Positions 23,788 through 36,345 of a stretch of 64,000 bases of DNA are shown here, in pieces. The position numbers and the translations under genes were made by a program. The notes under the pieces are model-generated. The model ran no database searches, was not told where the DNA came from, and saw only the letters and a program-made list of their open reading frames with translations. The stretch spans positions 4,340,001 to 4,404,000 of the forward strand of contig OZ234504.1 in NCBI GenBank assembly GCA_965153455.1. The letters run 5' to 3'. The stretch comes from Sphagnum compactum. Taxonomy: Eukaryota > Bryophyta > Sphagnopsida > Sphagnales. Numbering within the stretch: the stretch's first letter is position 1; the number at the start of each line of letters is the position of its first letter.

Positions 23788-24982
23788 CCGGAAGGAAGTT
23801 AAACACTGGCCAGGTGTTTTTCCTTTATTTATTTATTTATTTATTATATTATATTTCATATGATACCAAGTACACCCAAATATGTCAACACCCCATATTG
23901 TGTATATAACTAGCCATCTTGTATAACATGAGGACAAGGTTGCATTTAATATGGGCTTCAAGTACACCCCCCAAGAAAGTAACTCTCCAGCTTGTCACAG
24001 GCAATTGTGTCAAATACAACACCAAAACATTGCTGCTTGTCAACAACATTGCACCAATGTAGGCTACATCCCAAGGAGGCAACACTTACTTTGACAAGGT
24101 GTTGGCATCATGTATTTAATTGCAAAAGTTCTCTTTTTCACTAGGGTTTAAGCTGTATAGGAAATCACTAATCACAAACTTTTTTATCATTTATTTAGGG
24201 TTTGAGCTGGTCTAATTGTGATGTCTAGTTACTTTGTGTAATTGTTATAGTCAATGTGACGACCAGGGTTTTTTTTTTGTTGGTAGCAAAATTTCATCAC
24301 TTTGGTGTCTTCAAAGAAGGGGTTGTGACTTGTACAAAGGATTCTTTCAGGGGAAAAATGACCAAAAGTGTCTATATTTTGAGGGAAAACAAGTTGAAAT
24401 CACCATATTGAGACCATAGATTCTTCCATGTCGGCAATGTCTAGTGTGGGGTTTCCAAAAAAATTCTAATTTTCTCTCTAACCTGTAGTCAAATTTGGCT
24501 AAGTCTTCTTCTCCACGATTGCCATCCACCTAGCTCATAAAATTGTCGCTAAAAAATTTAACTAAAATAAAATAATAATAATAAAAAGCCTAGTGATGAC
24601 ACTTTTTAATGAAGTTGTTGGAATTATTGTAATACTTGATGTGATTACAATTTTGCTGAAGTTAATGCTAATCAAGAGACATTACTACACTAAACACATT
24701 TTACTAGAATGAGAAAGAAACTTTGCTGTGGATTTAGTGTACATAATTCTCAAGAGCATTTGGCATTAATTGTGGATTGCTAGTTGTGTGCATCCTTGCT
24801 CTCTTGAGCTCACTTGCATGCCTAGAATTTAACTAAGTGGGTTGCTGGTGGGGATGTTGGGTCCATGGGTAAAGGGAGATGCTGCTTCTTGTTGGCTTGG
24901 TTGTCCTCTGTGGATGGAGGTTGCTGTCTTAGAAGTGAGTTCTTTCTTTTTCCAAACTTGGGTTGCTGCCACATAGTTGCAT
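23788..24982. other. intergenic DNA
   Basis: A (TTTA)n run lies at about 23822-23845. No gene is supported. The open frames around 23.9 and 24.3 kb are short, isolated and unlike any family I know. Confidence 0.35.
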
Positions 24983-25249
24983 CTATATTCTTCGTGTTGG
25001 AAGAACAGCATGATCATGTCGTGAGCCAGATGTGGTGGATGCATCAAAATTGCTTGATCTATGCAGATCTGCCCTTGTTATTGCTTCTCTACTTGCAGGA
25101 TCATGGATGGAGTTGGAGATGTGTGTGCACTTTGATGGACATGAGTGTGCACACTTGAGTGCTACTTCCTTGCGGATTCTGTGTGCACTAGATGGCAAGG
25201 AGTATGTCCACAGAGCTCCCATGAGAAAGAAAATTTGAATTATGATCAT
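24983..25249 (-). CDS. possible small secreted cysteine-containing protein
   Basis: From the ATG at 25249 the frame gives 88 residues with a textbook signal peptide (MIIIQIFFLMGALWTYSLP, then SSA before a likely cleavage site). The mature part is basic and short, with cysteines spaced C-x3-C-x3-C in KCAHSCPSKCTH. An in-frame ATG at 25309 adds 20 residues that would bury the signal peptide, so the later start is preferred. A possible donor (GCAA|GTAGAG) after the cysteine motif suggests a second exon, and a neighbouring frame at 24829-25047 (minus) is also open. The family is not recognised, and expression is unknown. Confidence 0.4.
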   Translation of the reverse strand: MIIIQIFFLMGALWTYSLPSSAHRIRKEVALKCAHSCPSKCTHISNSIHDPASREAITRADLHRSSNFDASTTSGSRHDHAVLPTRRI

Positions 25250-25309
25250 CTTCTTTTGTGAAGCCTTTCTGGTCCACCAAGCTATATATGTTCCCAAGGA
25301 TGAGCTCAT

Positions 25310-25834
25310 AATCCAGCACTCCAGCCAGCTCCAGCCACAGTCATGGGATGCCTAAATCAAAGGTAAATTGCAAAATTCTTCCTACAATAATAGCTTGTCT
25401 TACACTGCATCAAGTTTTACATTACTGCACAGTGAAGCTTGCTTTCCTTCCCAACTCTAAAAGTAAAGTGTGCAGCCTCAATAGCCCTTTGGAGCCGTAT
25501 TAAAGCCCCTCCAAGTACCAGGTAAAGTGTATCATAAGCTGTAAAGCACCAGGCAGAGAATGTTTAGTGTGTTTGCAGGCCACACCTGATCATTCAGTGG
25601 AATCTTTCCTCCACAAAAGGGAGGGCAATTCCAAAAAACAAACGTGTCCACTCTGGTGGGCATCTTGCTTTTCGAAATGCTCAACCTCTTTTTTTTTCTT
25701 CTTTTTTCCTCCTGCTAGTGCTTTATATGTCAAGGTAATGCCCTCAGAATGCGGCGGTCCTTAGGAAGGTGTGTGCTTATTTTGGGAACATCTGGGGCTC
25801 TTGGGATGTTACTCTACACAAAACATACATAGAT
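25310..25834. other. intergenic DNA
   Basis: No gene or repeat is clearly supported. A pyrimidine-rich run (tttttttttcttcttttttcc) lies near 25690-25710. Confidence 0.3.
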
Positions 25835-25836
25835 TA

Positions 25837-26169
25837 CACCGCACCTTACACCTACAATAGCTGACTTATACCTACTTCTATGTAGGTCTAAAGGTATGCT
25901 CACATTTGGTATTAAGGACTCTAGTATTAAGTCCCCTAACACCAAGCTAGTCATTTAGGACCTAAACCTATTTACGGCAAAGATTTTAAGTTAACATTCA
26001 CATTAATATTAAACAATCACCCATTTAAAATTGGGTGCCACCTGGGATGCCACCTAGATTTTCACTTAACACTGACTTAACATTAGGTGTGAATGTACCT
26101 TAAGAGAGGCCTACTTAGTAGTAGGTCTAAAGAAGCCTTACACTTGTAGGTAGGTGTAAGGTGCGGTGT
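25837..26169. mobile_element. 333-bp MITE with long inverted ends and TA flanks
   Basis: The ends CACCGCACCTTACACCTAC are exact inverted copies, and diverged pairing continues inward for about 75 bp (acctactt...gtaggtct against the right arm). The element is bordered by TA on both sides (25835-25836 and 26170-26171), as expected for a Tc1/mariner-type target duplication. The interior is non-coding. Confidence 0.75.
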
Positions 26170-26171
26170 AC

Positions 26172-27949
26172 TTTTTTGAGGAGGCAATATTGATGGAGTT
26201 CAGTTCCAATCCTGTCTGCCGCTAAGTTATGGGTGAAAAGGTCGATTGGAAAAATGACAATCCAGAGCTCATAATGCAAGAACTTTGTTTGGCACAATTC
26301 ATTGACCAAAGTTCCACCCAACAAGGTTGTTGCATTATTTGATGCCTTGTAGTTAGATCTTTTGTTTGACTTGATGTTCAAGGGACACCCGAAGAGCGAA
26401 TGTACTTAAGATATTCTTTTGTTAAAGCAGCCATAGGAAATAGTAGCTTCTTTATTCTATTATGCACTAGCTGGGATTGCAATATATAAAAGCAAAAAAG
26501 CTGTGAGTCCCAAGGCTAGAAGGATGAGCAGTCAAAGCTTTCCTTTTGAGAGCCTTAAAGCAAAGTTTGGAGAAATTTTGAGGTGCAATTGAATGGCACA
26601 TTGTGCCCATAAATATCACTCCTAGGAAAAGAGGAGGGATCTTATGCCTAACTCCTTAAGTGGGACGGATCTCACACCTTTAGAGGCATAAGATCCCTAT
26701 GCCTCATTCATCTTAAGGAGTAGACATGTGTAAGAACCCTTTCCCTCCTATGCCTCTTGAACTACATCTGTTTAGGTTCATGATGAAGTTCGGCTCATGC
26801 ATTATAATGGATAAAGCCCATGGTTGATGGGCATTCCCAAAACGCCAGGCTAGATTTGGGTATTGCCTTGTCATAGGCCCCTTACTTCGCGAATGCCCTC
26901 TCCCCGCCCCCCCCCCAATCAACTTTACCCTACACAAAATCTTCTATGTAAATTGATATGTTGCATGGCTAGTTTGACCCAGTCATGCCCATCCAATATT
27001 GATGCTAAAACCATTTTGTGTTAATCCAATGTAATTTTGATGAATGACTTAGTTCCTCAACTTTTTGGTAACCAAGTTTGTCCAGCCCAAACAAAGCTTG
27101 GTATAACATTTCATAATAATATTTAAGGGGTTGGATTTTGAGTGTTGAAAATAGTGCATTGTGATAGCATGTTGCATAGGATGTTGTTGTATTCTAGCTT
27201 GTTGTGATGTTGTTTTGATGGTGTAGTGGAGTAAGAGGTAATTGAAGTAAACCCTCCTCCCCCCCCCCTTGTCAAAAAAAAAATTGGGGAACCTTTCTAA
27301 GTATTACCCCTTTCAGGTTTATGTGTGTGAAAGTAGAGCATGTGGTAATGACCTTGTAAGGCTCCTTGTCAATCCCATTATTTCCATTGTAATTGAGTTG
27401 GGTTAAAGAGGAGATGCAGTACCATTATGGCGTATTTTCTTTGCTGTTTGTGTGTGGTAGAAGCTTGTTTTTCAGTCTACTATGGTAGTTGGCATTTGGC
27501 GAACAAGTGATAATTGGCCCACAAACTAGTTTTTTTTGTGGAAAGTTTTCATTATTTTGCAAAAAACATTTTAAAACTTCTCTTGAAAATTATTTTTTGG
27601 GGAAAAAAAACCAAAAATCACAACAACTGCCTACAATATAATAGGGGGCTTTAGGTTTTATACTTTCATGTTTTGAATATTGTCAAATTTGGCAAAATAT
27701 ACTTATGAACATTACACTTGAGCAACATCACAAATTAGAAAAAAAAAAACATTGCCACAAACCTTCATTATAGTAATATTCATTGTTGGGTGTAATTACC
27801 ACCCACTAACACAGGTGGCCAAAGGGATTTAAATTTTTTTGAATGTTGTTAATTTAGATTATCACCATGTCTAATACGTATTGTAATTTTTTTTTTGTCT
27901 TGCTAACATAGTAGTTTTCAATCACTAATGGGGTAATGGCAAATTACCA
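26172..27949. other. intergenic DNA with small inverted repeats
   Basis: A 15-bp perfect inverted repeat AGGGATCTTATGCCT lies at 26635-26649 and 26684-26698. A 10-bp pair (ACTCCTTAAG) lies at 26651-26660 and 26712-26721. C-runs occur at about 26907-26918 and 27252-27260. No gene is supported. Confidence 0.45.
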
Positions 27950-28420
27950 AGTTTCTTAGGTGTCCCCTAACTTAGGTAATTTGTCGGTAGTCTCTTAGGT
28001 AAGCCCTATGTAGCTTCTTAAATTATTTTCAAGTGTCCTTAAGCCCTTATGTAGTTCTTAAGTATCCCCTAATCAACCTCCTAGGTAGCCTCTAAATAGT
28101 CTCTTATGTAAGTCCATAAGTAGCCCTTAAATATCCAAATAGCTTCTTATGTAACCCCATAAGTAATCCTTAGGTATCCCTTAATTTCAGAAATCTTTTT
28201 ATAGTCCCTTAGGTAGACCTTATGTAACCTTTCAAAAGGTTGTTTTGAGTAGCCCTTAAAACAGTTCTATGTAAACCCCCATTTGGGCTTTTGATAGTTC
28301 TTATCCTAGGTAAGTACTTCATAGGTAGGTAGGTAGCCCATGTAAGTAGGTAGGCCTAACTTCGTTGACCCCTTATTAGGTAACCCCCTAGTTTAATGTA
28401 AGTAGACCGTAGTATGGTTA
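27950..28420. repeat. degenerate CTTAGGTAG/CCCTTAAG repeat tract
   Basis: For about 470 bp the sequence is a loose repetition of blocks such as cttaggtaagccctatgtag, agtcccttaggtag and cccttaagtag, ending in a run of taggtaggtag near 28320. The spacing is irregular at roughly 20 bp. It looks like an old, decayed minisatellite. Confidence 0.6.
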
Positions 28421-31400
28421 GAAATATGATTGTGGTAATAAATTTGAGGACTTCATTTTTAGTTTTGAAGATTGATCCTCACTTTGCTAGACATTATGGA
28501 TAGCTCAAAAAGGGAGGATGAGTAGTAAAGTCAAGATCAAAATGAGGCTTAAACTAAAGATCATTCTATGAATAATTTTAATGTTTCTAATATATTATGG
28601 AAACATGGTATGATTAGGATTGAATTTAATGAGAATAAAATATTTTTTGAAAAATGTTCAATATTTTAAGCACTCTCAACTTTGGAAAGAGTTTTAAAAC
28701 ATTTTTTTACATAATAGTATAATGCAACATCTTTTTAGTTCATAAGAAAATTCAATGATTTTTTTCAATTTAAAAATGAAATATTCCTAAAATATTATAA
28801 GAAAAGTAGACCCTTAAGCATGTAGTCATGTTGGTTTTTATTAGTGTAGATGCACCCATGGAACATCATTTCTTTATATATATGCTTGAACATCAACAAT
28901 GCCCCATGACATGACCTCCCAATTGCATCCTTTCACCAAGTTGACCTTTAATCTTTTCATTAGTTGAGGGCATTTGAAACAAAAATAATTTATTTCCATC
29001 TTCAAATTTTATTTTTGAGGATTTAACTGTATCTACATTTTGATTTTTAAGTCCAAATATTTTTAAACGAGCCTATCACATGTTGAATCTTCTTAGAATG
29101 TGGTTTTGGATGTCTGAAGGATTCAAAGGGCATATCAACAAAATAATGAATATAAAATACTCATGAATTTATGAGTGTCACCATCGCCTAATGGAGGATG
29201 TGTCACCCAAAAGAATTTTCAACGATTATTGTAATAGTGTACTAGTTTTTAACATGTTTTTTAATTTGAAAAATATGAAATGATTGATGGAGTTACAACA
29301 TTTTTTGAGTTGAACTTATGTGCCATTAGGTGCAAATGGGGTGCAAATGGGTTTCAAGGTGCATGCATGTGCATCACATAATAGCCACAATCTTTGCATG
29401 AAAGGAAGCAAAACACTATAAGTTTTGGGTGGTACCTCTGAGAAGGCAAACCTTTTTGTAGATGACACTTGTTTTTTTGGTCAAATAATAGTTTACATTG
29501 CCTAATTGTCTTGCCAACCCTAGCTCCCAATTTAATTCATTGGGTAGTTTAACGCATAATTTGTACTTGAACCTCAAATCATTGCAACATGTGTAAACCA
29601 AAAATGTTTTTGTTTTGAATTCAAGACTCAATTTTCCCACATTGTTACCTAACATGAGCTACTTTCCCCAAGGACAGAATCCAAAACAATTAAATATTTT
29701 GTAAAATATGTTTGAATTCATGATTAAATGTTTTTTTGTACTTGTTGTGACCCAAAAAAATGTTGTGTTATACTATAATGTAAATGTGTACATTATAAAA
29801 TTCCCATAAAAATATGATTTTAAAATGATTCAAGTATCTTTTAAAGACATTTAAACAACAAAATCACTAATTACATTCTTTTTTAAATGTTTTTGAATAT
29901 TTCATACCCATTAGATTTTTTTATTTTGCAAATTGGTCCAAAAATACACAAGAAATATTGTTGTACAAGTTCATCCAAAAATTTCAACATCAACTTAAGT
30001 AAGCATTTATCACAATGGAAATTAAACAATGGTTTTGCTTTGGAATGACTCCTATTAACCAAATTGGACCCAAGTGTATTGACCTTTTCAAAATTTGCTC
30101 AATATTACAATGTGTGTTCAACAACACAAGCCACATTCATCTTTATAATTGACCTTCAAAAGAATTAATTATGTGAATGTGCATTAAAACTTTCAAGTTG
30201 TTGGAGTAATCCGAATGCACATTGATATTATTATATTTTACTATGAAAAAGATTACACATTTTTTCTCAATGATTACTAGGTTATTATGCCCTATTTTGC
30301 ACTTTATTTGGATGGACAACCATGTTTAATTAGAAGATCATCAACACCAAGATGCAAAAGTTGAAAAAAATGGAGGATAAGAAAGTATCTTTGAAATTTG
30401 AAAAAATTAAACAATAAATGGATGAACTCGGGAAAGTAATTGAAAAGGTGAAGACTTGGGAAGCCAATTTTGAGTTTAATAACATCATTTTGTGCATTAT
30501 TTTATATGATGCCATTTTATTATTGACAACAACAAACACCCCTTGAATTTTTCCCACCAAATCCAAAAGTCAACATTATCATTTTTGCACATATAATTGC
30601 CCATTTCGTGGCAAATCCATTTCATAGATTTTAAAACTTATTTAAAGACATGTTTCACAAATGATGAACTCATTGAAAGATTGATAAAAAAAATAAACAT
30701 AAAAATACCAATCATGTAAATCAAAACATGTGTCAAACTTTAAAGGACGAAAAAACACTCAAATTGTTAGCACATGTTCAATATTGAGCTCAATTGAAAG
30801 GAATGTTCAAATGGCGAACATATTGTGGGAATACATATTGATTGAATTAGGCCTAAAATGTTTGAAGAACAACATGGGCTAGAGGCACAACATAGGTTGA
30901 CCCTTTATGTCAAAGATACAAAGTTCCAAAAAGTTGTTGCAATTATGTTTGTTCTTTATGGAAACATATCGTGGTAGCATCATTGGAAATATAACATTGT
31001 AGCAATGAAATATTTCCTTTTTTTTATTTAACCAATAGTTAATCTCTCAAATTGAACTTCAAATTTGATGTTTTAAAAAAAGTTAATGGTATATTTATCT
31101 CTATTTGTATGTTTTGCAAACATTCTTCCATCCATGATCATAATCATTATTCGCAATTCATGGGTAATGTTATTGTCAAACAATCATCCTAATTTTTTTA
31201 TAAAAATTGAGTTGCAACAAATACACTCATGAAAAGAGTGTGATGAGTATTTCAAATGTAAAACATCAAGTATAGTGATGTGAATTTTTTATTGAATTCA
31301 AGTTCTTTAACATGATGATTCAAGTTATTAGTAACTTACCATTGATGTTAGCCTAGTAGTTGCAAGTGGGTGTACAATTATTTAAGGGTATGTGGCAAAA

Positions 31401-32307
31401 CATAAGGGCCATTACATGAGGAAATTCATAGTAGTAATTCTAATGAAACATTCAATGAATGGGGTCTAGCCATATAACTATAATATTTGTATAAAAGTTC
31501 AAAATGTTAAAGAGGATGAGATGAACATGCACATAGATGTTAAATGCATTGGAGATTTGTAATTGAAAATAATTATGGGCTAGTCAAAATGTTTTGTAGT
31601 TAAGACTAATTAAGAAGGACATTGCTTTCTATCCTTTTCAAATTCTCATATATTTGTTTTAAACAAAAACAATTTACATGGAACCACAAGATTAATGCAT
31701 GATTTTATTTAAGAATTAAAAAATTTCTAATTAAATATAATATTTAAGTCAAAAGATTTTATTGCACAATCATACAACTTTTTATCTTCAACAACTTGTT
31801 TAAATGAAATAGTTTGAAAGTAATATTTCAAAGAAATTCAAAGAAATATGAAACATTGCATTTATAAGATTTTAAAATATCAATAACTAAAAATACATGT
31901 GTTTTGGGGTTAAAAAAAACGAATAACTTATTGAAAATTACATAAACATTTCAAAACTAACTTAAATAACCAATTTGGGGTGTAATAAAACATTTTTTGT
32001 CATGTGAGGCATGATTGATATGTCTTTTTGTGGGGCAAATGTTCTTATGTTGAGAATAGTCAATTGGTGCCTTCCTCTAAGCCCTATAACCCTTTACAAT
32101 GTAGTTGTTTGGATTTGCACTTATACAACTTGCCTTTCTATAACTGATTTAAATTACATCCTAGAATTGTTAGTGTTTATTGGGCAAAAAAGGTCTTGAC
32201 CAAAGGTTGCCAAATTCTTTTTACAAATGTACTTCTGTGATCACGTATTCAACCTATTGTTGATGTTTCCTTTAAGGTTGACTTGCTCATGATTTCATGC
32301 AAGCTTT
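28421..32307. other. gene-free AT-rich DNA
   Basis: I see no exon chains, long open frames or inverted-repeat elements. Short minus-strand frames (29416-29655, 30330-30566) are AT-driven and isolated. Confidence 0.35.
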
Positions 32308-33886
32308 GTAGATTGTGGACAAACAACTATGCTCATCTCCAAACACTAGAAAAAATCTTGTCCATTTTGACCATATGTTTGTGATTAATGTGCAACTAGT
32401 GTCTAAAGCAAACTCGATTTGCAACTACACTTGTACCAGTCCAATGTGGCATGTTGGTTGTAAATGTTCATAGTCACATATACGATTAAACTTTAACAAA
32501 TTCAAATTTAGTCGTACATGCAAGTACAATGTATGACTACCATAAGTTTAAACAAAAATATTGATGAAATATGAACATATGTAATCCATGTTGGATGGCA
32601 TCCATTGATTGTTGACAACTAAGTTGCTTTTGCAACTATATTTGCAACTATACATAAATGATTAAATGACACATGGCATTTTTGCTTTTGCAATTTAAAG
32701 TGTACAAATTAATTTATTAGATAATAGGTTGTTAGAAAAGGCTATTATAACTTAATTGGTAAACTAAGTTAGGTAAGCTTAATAGTTATGTTAGATTAGG
32801 TTGGCCTATGTACATTGGTAGCTTAGCTTAGCTTGCATACTTAGTTAATTGGCCTAAGTTATTTATAGGTAATCGTAGACTAGTTTATTAAGTGTAATAA
32901 GTAGGCTAGGTTATGAAGATCTGTGGATATATCATGTTGTTTATGTATTAATTGATTAATTAATTTACGAGGTCAAATAATTAATTTATTAAATGTATGC
33001 TAAACAAACAATTTATTAAGTAGGCTAGGTAGTAGATAGCAAGTATGTAGCCTAGGTAGTATGTAATAAGTAGGATAGGTAGTAGTAAGTAGTAGGTAGG
33101 TTAAATTGCAATATTTTATTGTGTGGATATATGATAGTGTTTTTGTATGGGACAAAGGATGTGATAATGTTGTAATGTTGTAGTGTTTTCTTTTCATTAA
33201 AATTTGTCCCATATATCCTTTGTCTACAATTTTCAACTTATAAAATATATAACTAAGTGAAAAAATGCACTAGATTTATGGGGATGTGTTATTTGGGATG
33301 AGCCAATAGAAAAGGTTTTTTCCAACAAAATAAATAAGATCCTACCTACCTATTTAACCTATGCTAGGTAACTTATTTTAACTTAATCTATGATAGATTA
33401 TAATTAATTATTGTAATTATAATATATATTTCTTGAAAAAGTGGGAAATTGCCACGTGTTTTATGGCTATTGGCTCTTTAAACTACAATGTGGTTAAATC
33501 CTAACCACCCATCAATTAGACATTTGGTATCATGTAATTATCCCAAATGTAGTCACAATTGTAGTTGCAAATTGGGGATCCATGTCATACTAAGGATCAT
33601 CCATGGTAATGGATGAAAAATTGTGGCCTAGTTGTAAGGTTTACAACTACACTTTCAACTTCACGGCCATGTCATGTCTTTTGCAACTGATTGTCTTATG
33701 GCACTTGTCCAAAACAACCTAGGCTATTTTTAGTTACATATGTCCATTATAATTACAAATGAGACTTGAGTTACAAATTTAGATGTGATTTTCAAATTTC
33801 TTCTAATGAAAGGTAGTTCAAGGTATTATAATGATTTTCACACAACTATTTTTGGAGATGGGCAAAGTTGTTTGTCTACAATCCGC
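32308..33886. mobile_element. 1.6-kb element with 36-bp terminal inverted repeats
   Basis: The left end 32308-32343 and the reverse complement of 33851-33886 agree at 31 of 36 positions (shared core GACAAACAACT and CATCTCCAAA). Beyond the ends the flanks do not match. The interior is non-coding, with a GTAGG-rich tract around 33000-33115. No transposase is visible, so it would be non-autonomous. Target-site duplication is not evident. Confidence 0.55.
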
Positions 33887-34149
33887 TCCAAAATGCGTCC
33901 TTTGAGTTGGTTTCCCAAACCTAACCAACCATAACCAATTGAATAACCTTCATCCACTAGTTGGTGAGAAAGAGGGCTCTGAAAGACTTAGTTTGATGTG
34001 CCTTGTGCCATTGACAATGCTTGTATGTCATGTGAAGGCAAGAAAAAGAAAATGAAAAAGGGATGTGAAAAAAAGATGGGAAGAAAATAGTCAAATATCA
34101 CCACATTAATTTGTTCAATAATGTTTTTGCCATGCTTTGCCAAAATAGC

Positions 34150-35021
34150 TCACATTGGCAATTTTTAATTTATTTTTGCCAAGATTTTGTTATGTTTTGC
34201 CAAGTTTAATTTATTTTAGGTAAGTTTAGCCAAGTTTTGTTAAATTAACCAAGTTTTGCAAGTTTAGCCAAGTTGAATTTAGTTTAGCCAAATTTAGGTT
34301 AATTTATTTTAATTTGGCTAAGTTTAATTTAATTTAACCAATATTAAATTAGTAAATAACCAAATTTATTTTAGTTTAGTTAGGTTTAGATTAATTTAAT
34401 CAAGATTAAATTATTTTAACCAAGGTTATTTTAGTTTAGCGAAGATTATTTTAATTTAGCCAAGTTTAATTTAATTTAACCAAGATTAAATTAGTTTAAC
34501 CAAGTTTAGTTTTATCTAGTTTTGCCAAGTTTAGATTAGTTCAACCAAGTTTACTTTTGCATAATTTACTCAACTTTATTTATTTTAGCCAAATTTAATT
34601 TAATGTTTCCAAGTCTAGTTTGGTTTAGCCAAGTGTAATTTACTTTAGCCAAGTTTATTTTGGTTTAGTATTTGAAAATAAATCAATGAATGTCATCAAA
34701 CTTGGTATGAACCTAAATGTATGAATGTATTTATTAATGATGGATGGATCACGGGATCATAAAGCTCCCCCCAAGTTATTAAAACTAAATTTTTTTTGCA
34801 AAAAAATAAAAACAAAAGTTACAAAAAATTAAAAATTAAAAATAAAGTCAAGTTAGTTTAGCCAGTTTAGTTTAAATTAACCAAGATTAGGTTGATTTAG
34901 CCAAGTTTTGGTTGGTTTATTCAAGTTTAATTTAATTCAACCAAGGGGTGCAATCATATTAACATGTACCATTAATAGTTGTAACCACTCTTTAATTTTT
35001 TGAATTTTGGATTGTAAAAAA

Positions 35022-35067
<46 letters not shown>

Positions 35068-35530
35068 TTATGTACATATCATAAAAATTTGAACTCAATC
35101 TAATGAGTAAAAAATACGAAATTTACACTTTTAAAAACTTGTAACCACTACTTAAAAACAATTTTGACACTAAAAACACAATTTGAAAATAAAATTCTAT
35201 GACATATTTTGAGATTTCTTTAATATACACCTTAACATAATAGTATCAAGAATTTTTTTTAAAAATTTATTTTTATTTGGAAAGATGTATATTAAAAAGA
35301 TTCTTTAAATATTTTTAAAAAAAACAACGAAAAAGAAATGGTCCAAGGGGGCATGTGTGGCTCCTTATAGTGTGATTGGACCCCAAGATTAAATTAGTTT
35401 AGTCAAGTTGAGATTAATTTAACTAAGTTTAATTTAATTTAACCAAGTTTAAGCTAATTTAGTCAAGTTGAGTTTAGTTTAACCAAGGTTAGGTAAGTTT
35501 AGCCAAATTTAGTTTAATTTAACCAAGACG
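34150..35530. repeat. degenerate 20-bp minisatellite, interrupted
   Basis: Copies of a unit like ccaagtttaatttaatttaa run through 34150-34690, 34845-34945 and 35384-35530. The spacing is near 20 bp and each copy diverges. The array is split by the element at 34946-35383, and the array sequence continues directly on both sides of it. Confidence 0.75.
34946..35383. mobile_element. 438-bp MITE, copy 1, inserted in a minisatellite
   Basis: The ends GGGTGCAATCATATTA and GGGTCCAATCACACTA (right end, reverse complemented) form an imperfect inverted repeat. CAAG flanks both sides (34942-34945 and 35384-35387), consistent with a 4-bp target duplication. The interior contains (AT)n(AC)n at about 35027-35066. 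A second copy lies at 42786-43173. Confidence 0.75.
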
Positions 35531-35889
35531 AGATTAGTTAGCAAAAAATAACCCCAACCTCCCCTCAATAGTAAAAAATAGTTTAAAAAAAAAATCAACC
35601 CCCACCCCCTCTCACTCCACCTTCAACAATTACAAAAATATAAATCCCACACCACCCCCCTTCCCCCTTACCTTCAACAATAAGCAAAAGTTACAAATAA
35701 AAAGTCTTGCCTACAACAAAAAGTCACAAAAAATGAAAAAAAGTCAACCAAAAAACATGCCACTACTATTTTTAAATTACTTGCCACTACATTAGGTTTT
35801 TTTGGTCAAACTACTTATTGCCTATGTCCTTGTCAATGTAATGTGAATATCATATATTGTCATGGACTATTTTCTCACAATGTATGTAT
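35531..35889. other. low-complexity A/C-rich DNA
   Basis: A-rich and C-rich short runs (aaaaatagt, caccaccccccttccccc) fill the stretch. No gene is seen. Confidence 0.4.
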
Positions 35890-36345
35890 AGGCATTTAAG
35901 CCAGTAGAAAGGCCTAATTTGGCATTTGAGCTAATTAAAAAAGCTTGGTTTTTCATAGGCATCAAAGCTAGTAGAAAGGCCCAATTTGGCATATTTAGAG
36001 TTACTACAAAGGCTTAGTTTGGCATCAAAATTTGTAAAAAGGTCCAATTTTCAAAGACATCAAAGATAATAAAAAGGTTGGGTTTTTTTGAAGCATCAAA
36101 ACTAGTAGAAAGGCCCAATTTGGCATTAGAGTTATTAAAAAAACTTGATTTTTTAGAAACATTAAAGCTAATAGAAAGGCCTAGTTTTTTAGAAGCATTG
36201 GAACTAGTTCAAAGATTGGGTTTTTCAAAGGCATTAAAGCTAGTAAAAAGGCTCGAGTTTTTAAGGCATGAAAGCTAATAGAAAGGCCTAGTTTTTTAGA
36301 AACATTAAAGCTAGGAGAAAGGCTTGGTTTTTCAAAGATTGCAAG
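35890..36345. repeat. 36-bp minisatellite, about twelve copies
   Basis: A unit of about 36 bp close to ggcattaaagctagtagaaa followed by ggcctagttttttaga is repeated about twelve times with divergence and small indels. Part of it is open on the plus strand (36078-36278) as 12-residue repeats like ALELVQRLGFSK, but that frame is a by-product of a unit length divisible by three. Confidence 0.75.

Noticed and set aside
32011-32199. Small hydrophobic plus-strand ORF
   Set aside because: AT-driven composition, no conserved features and no neighbouring exons.
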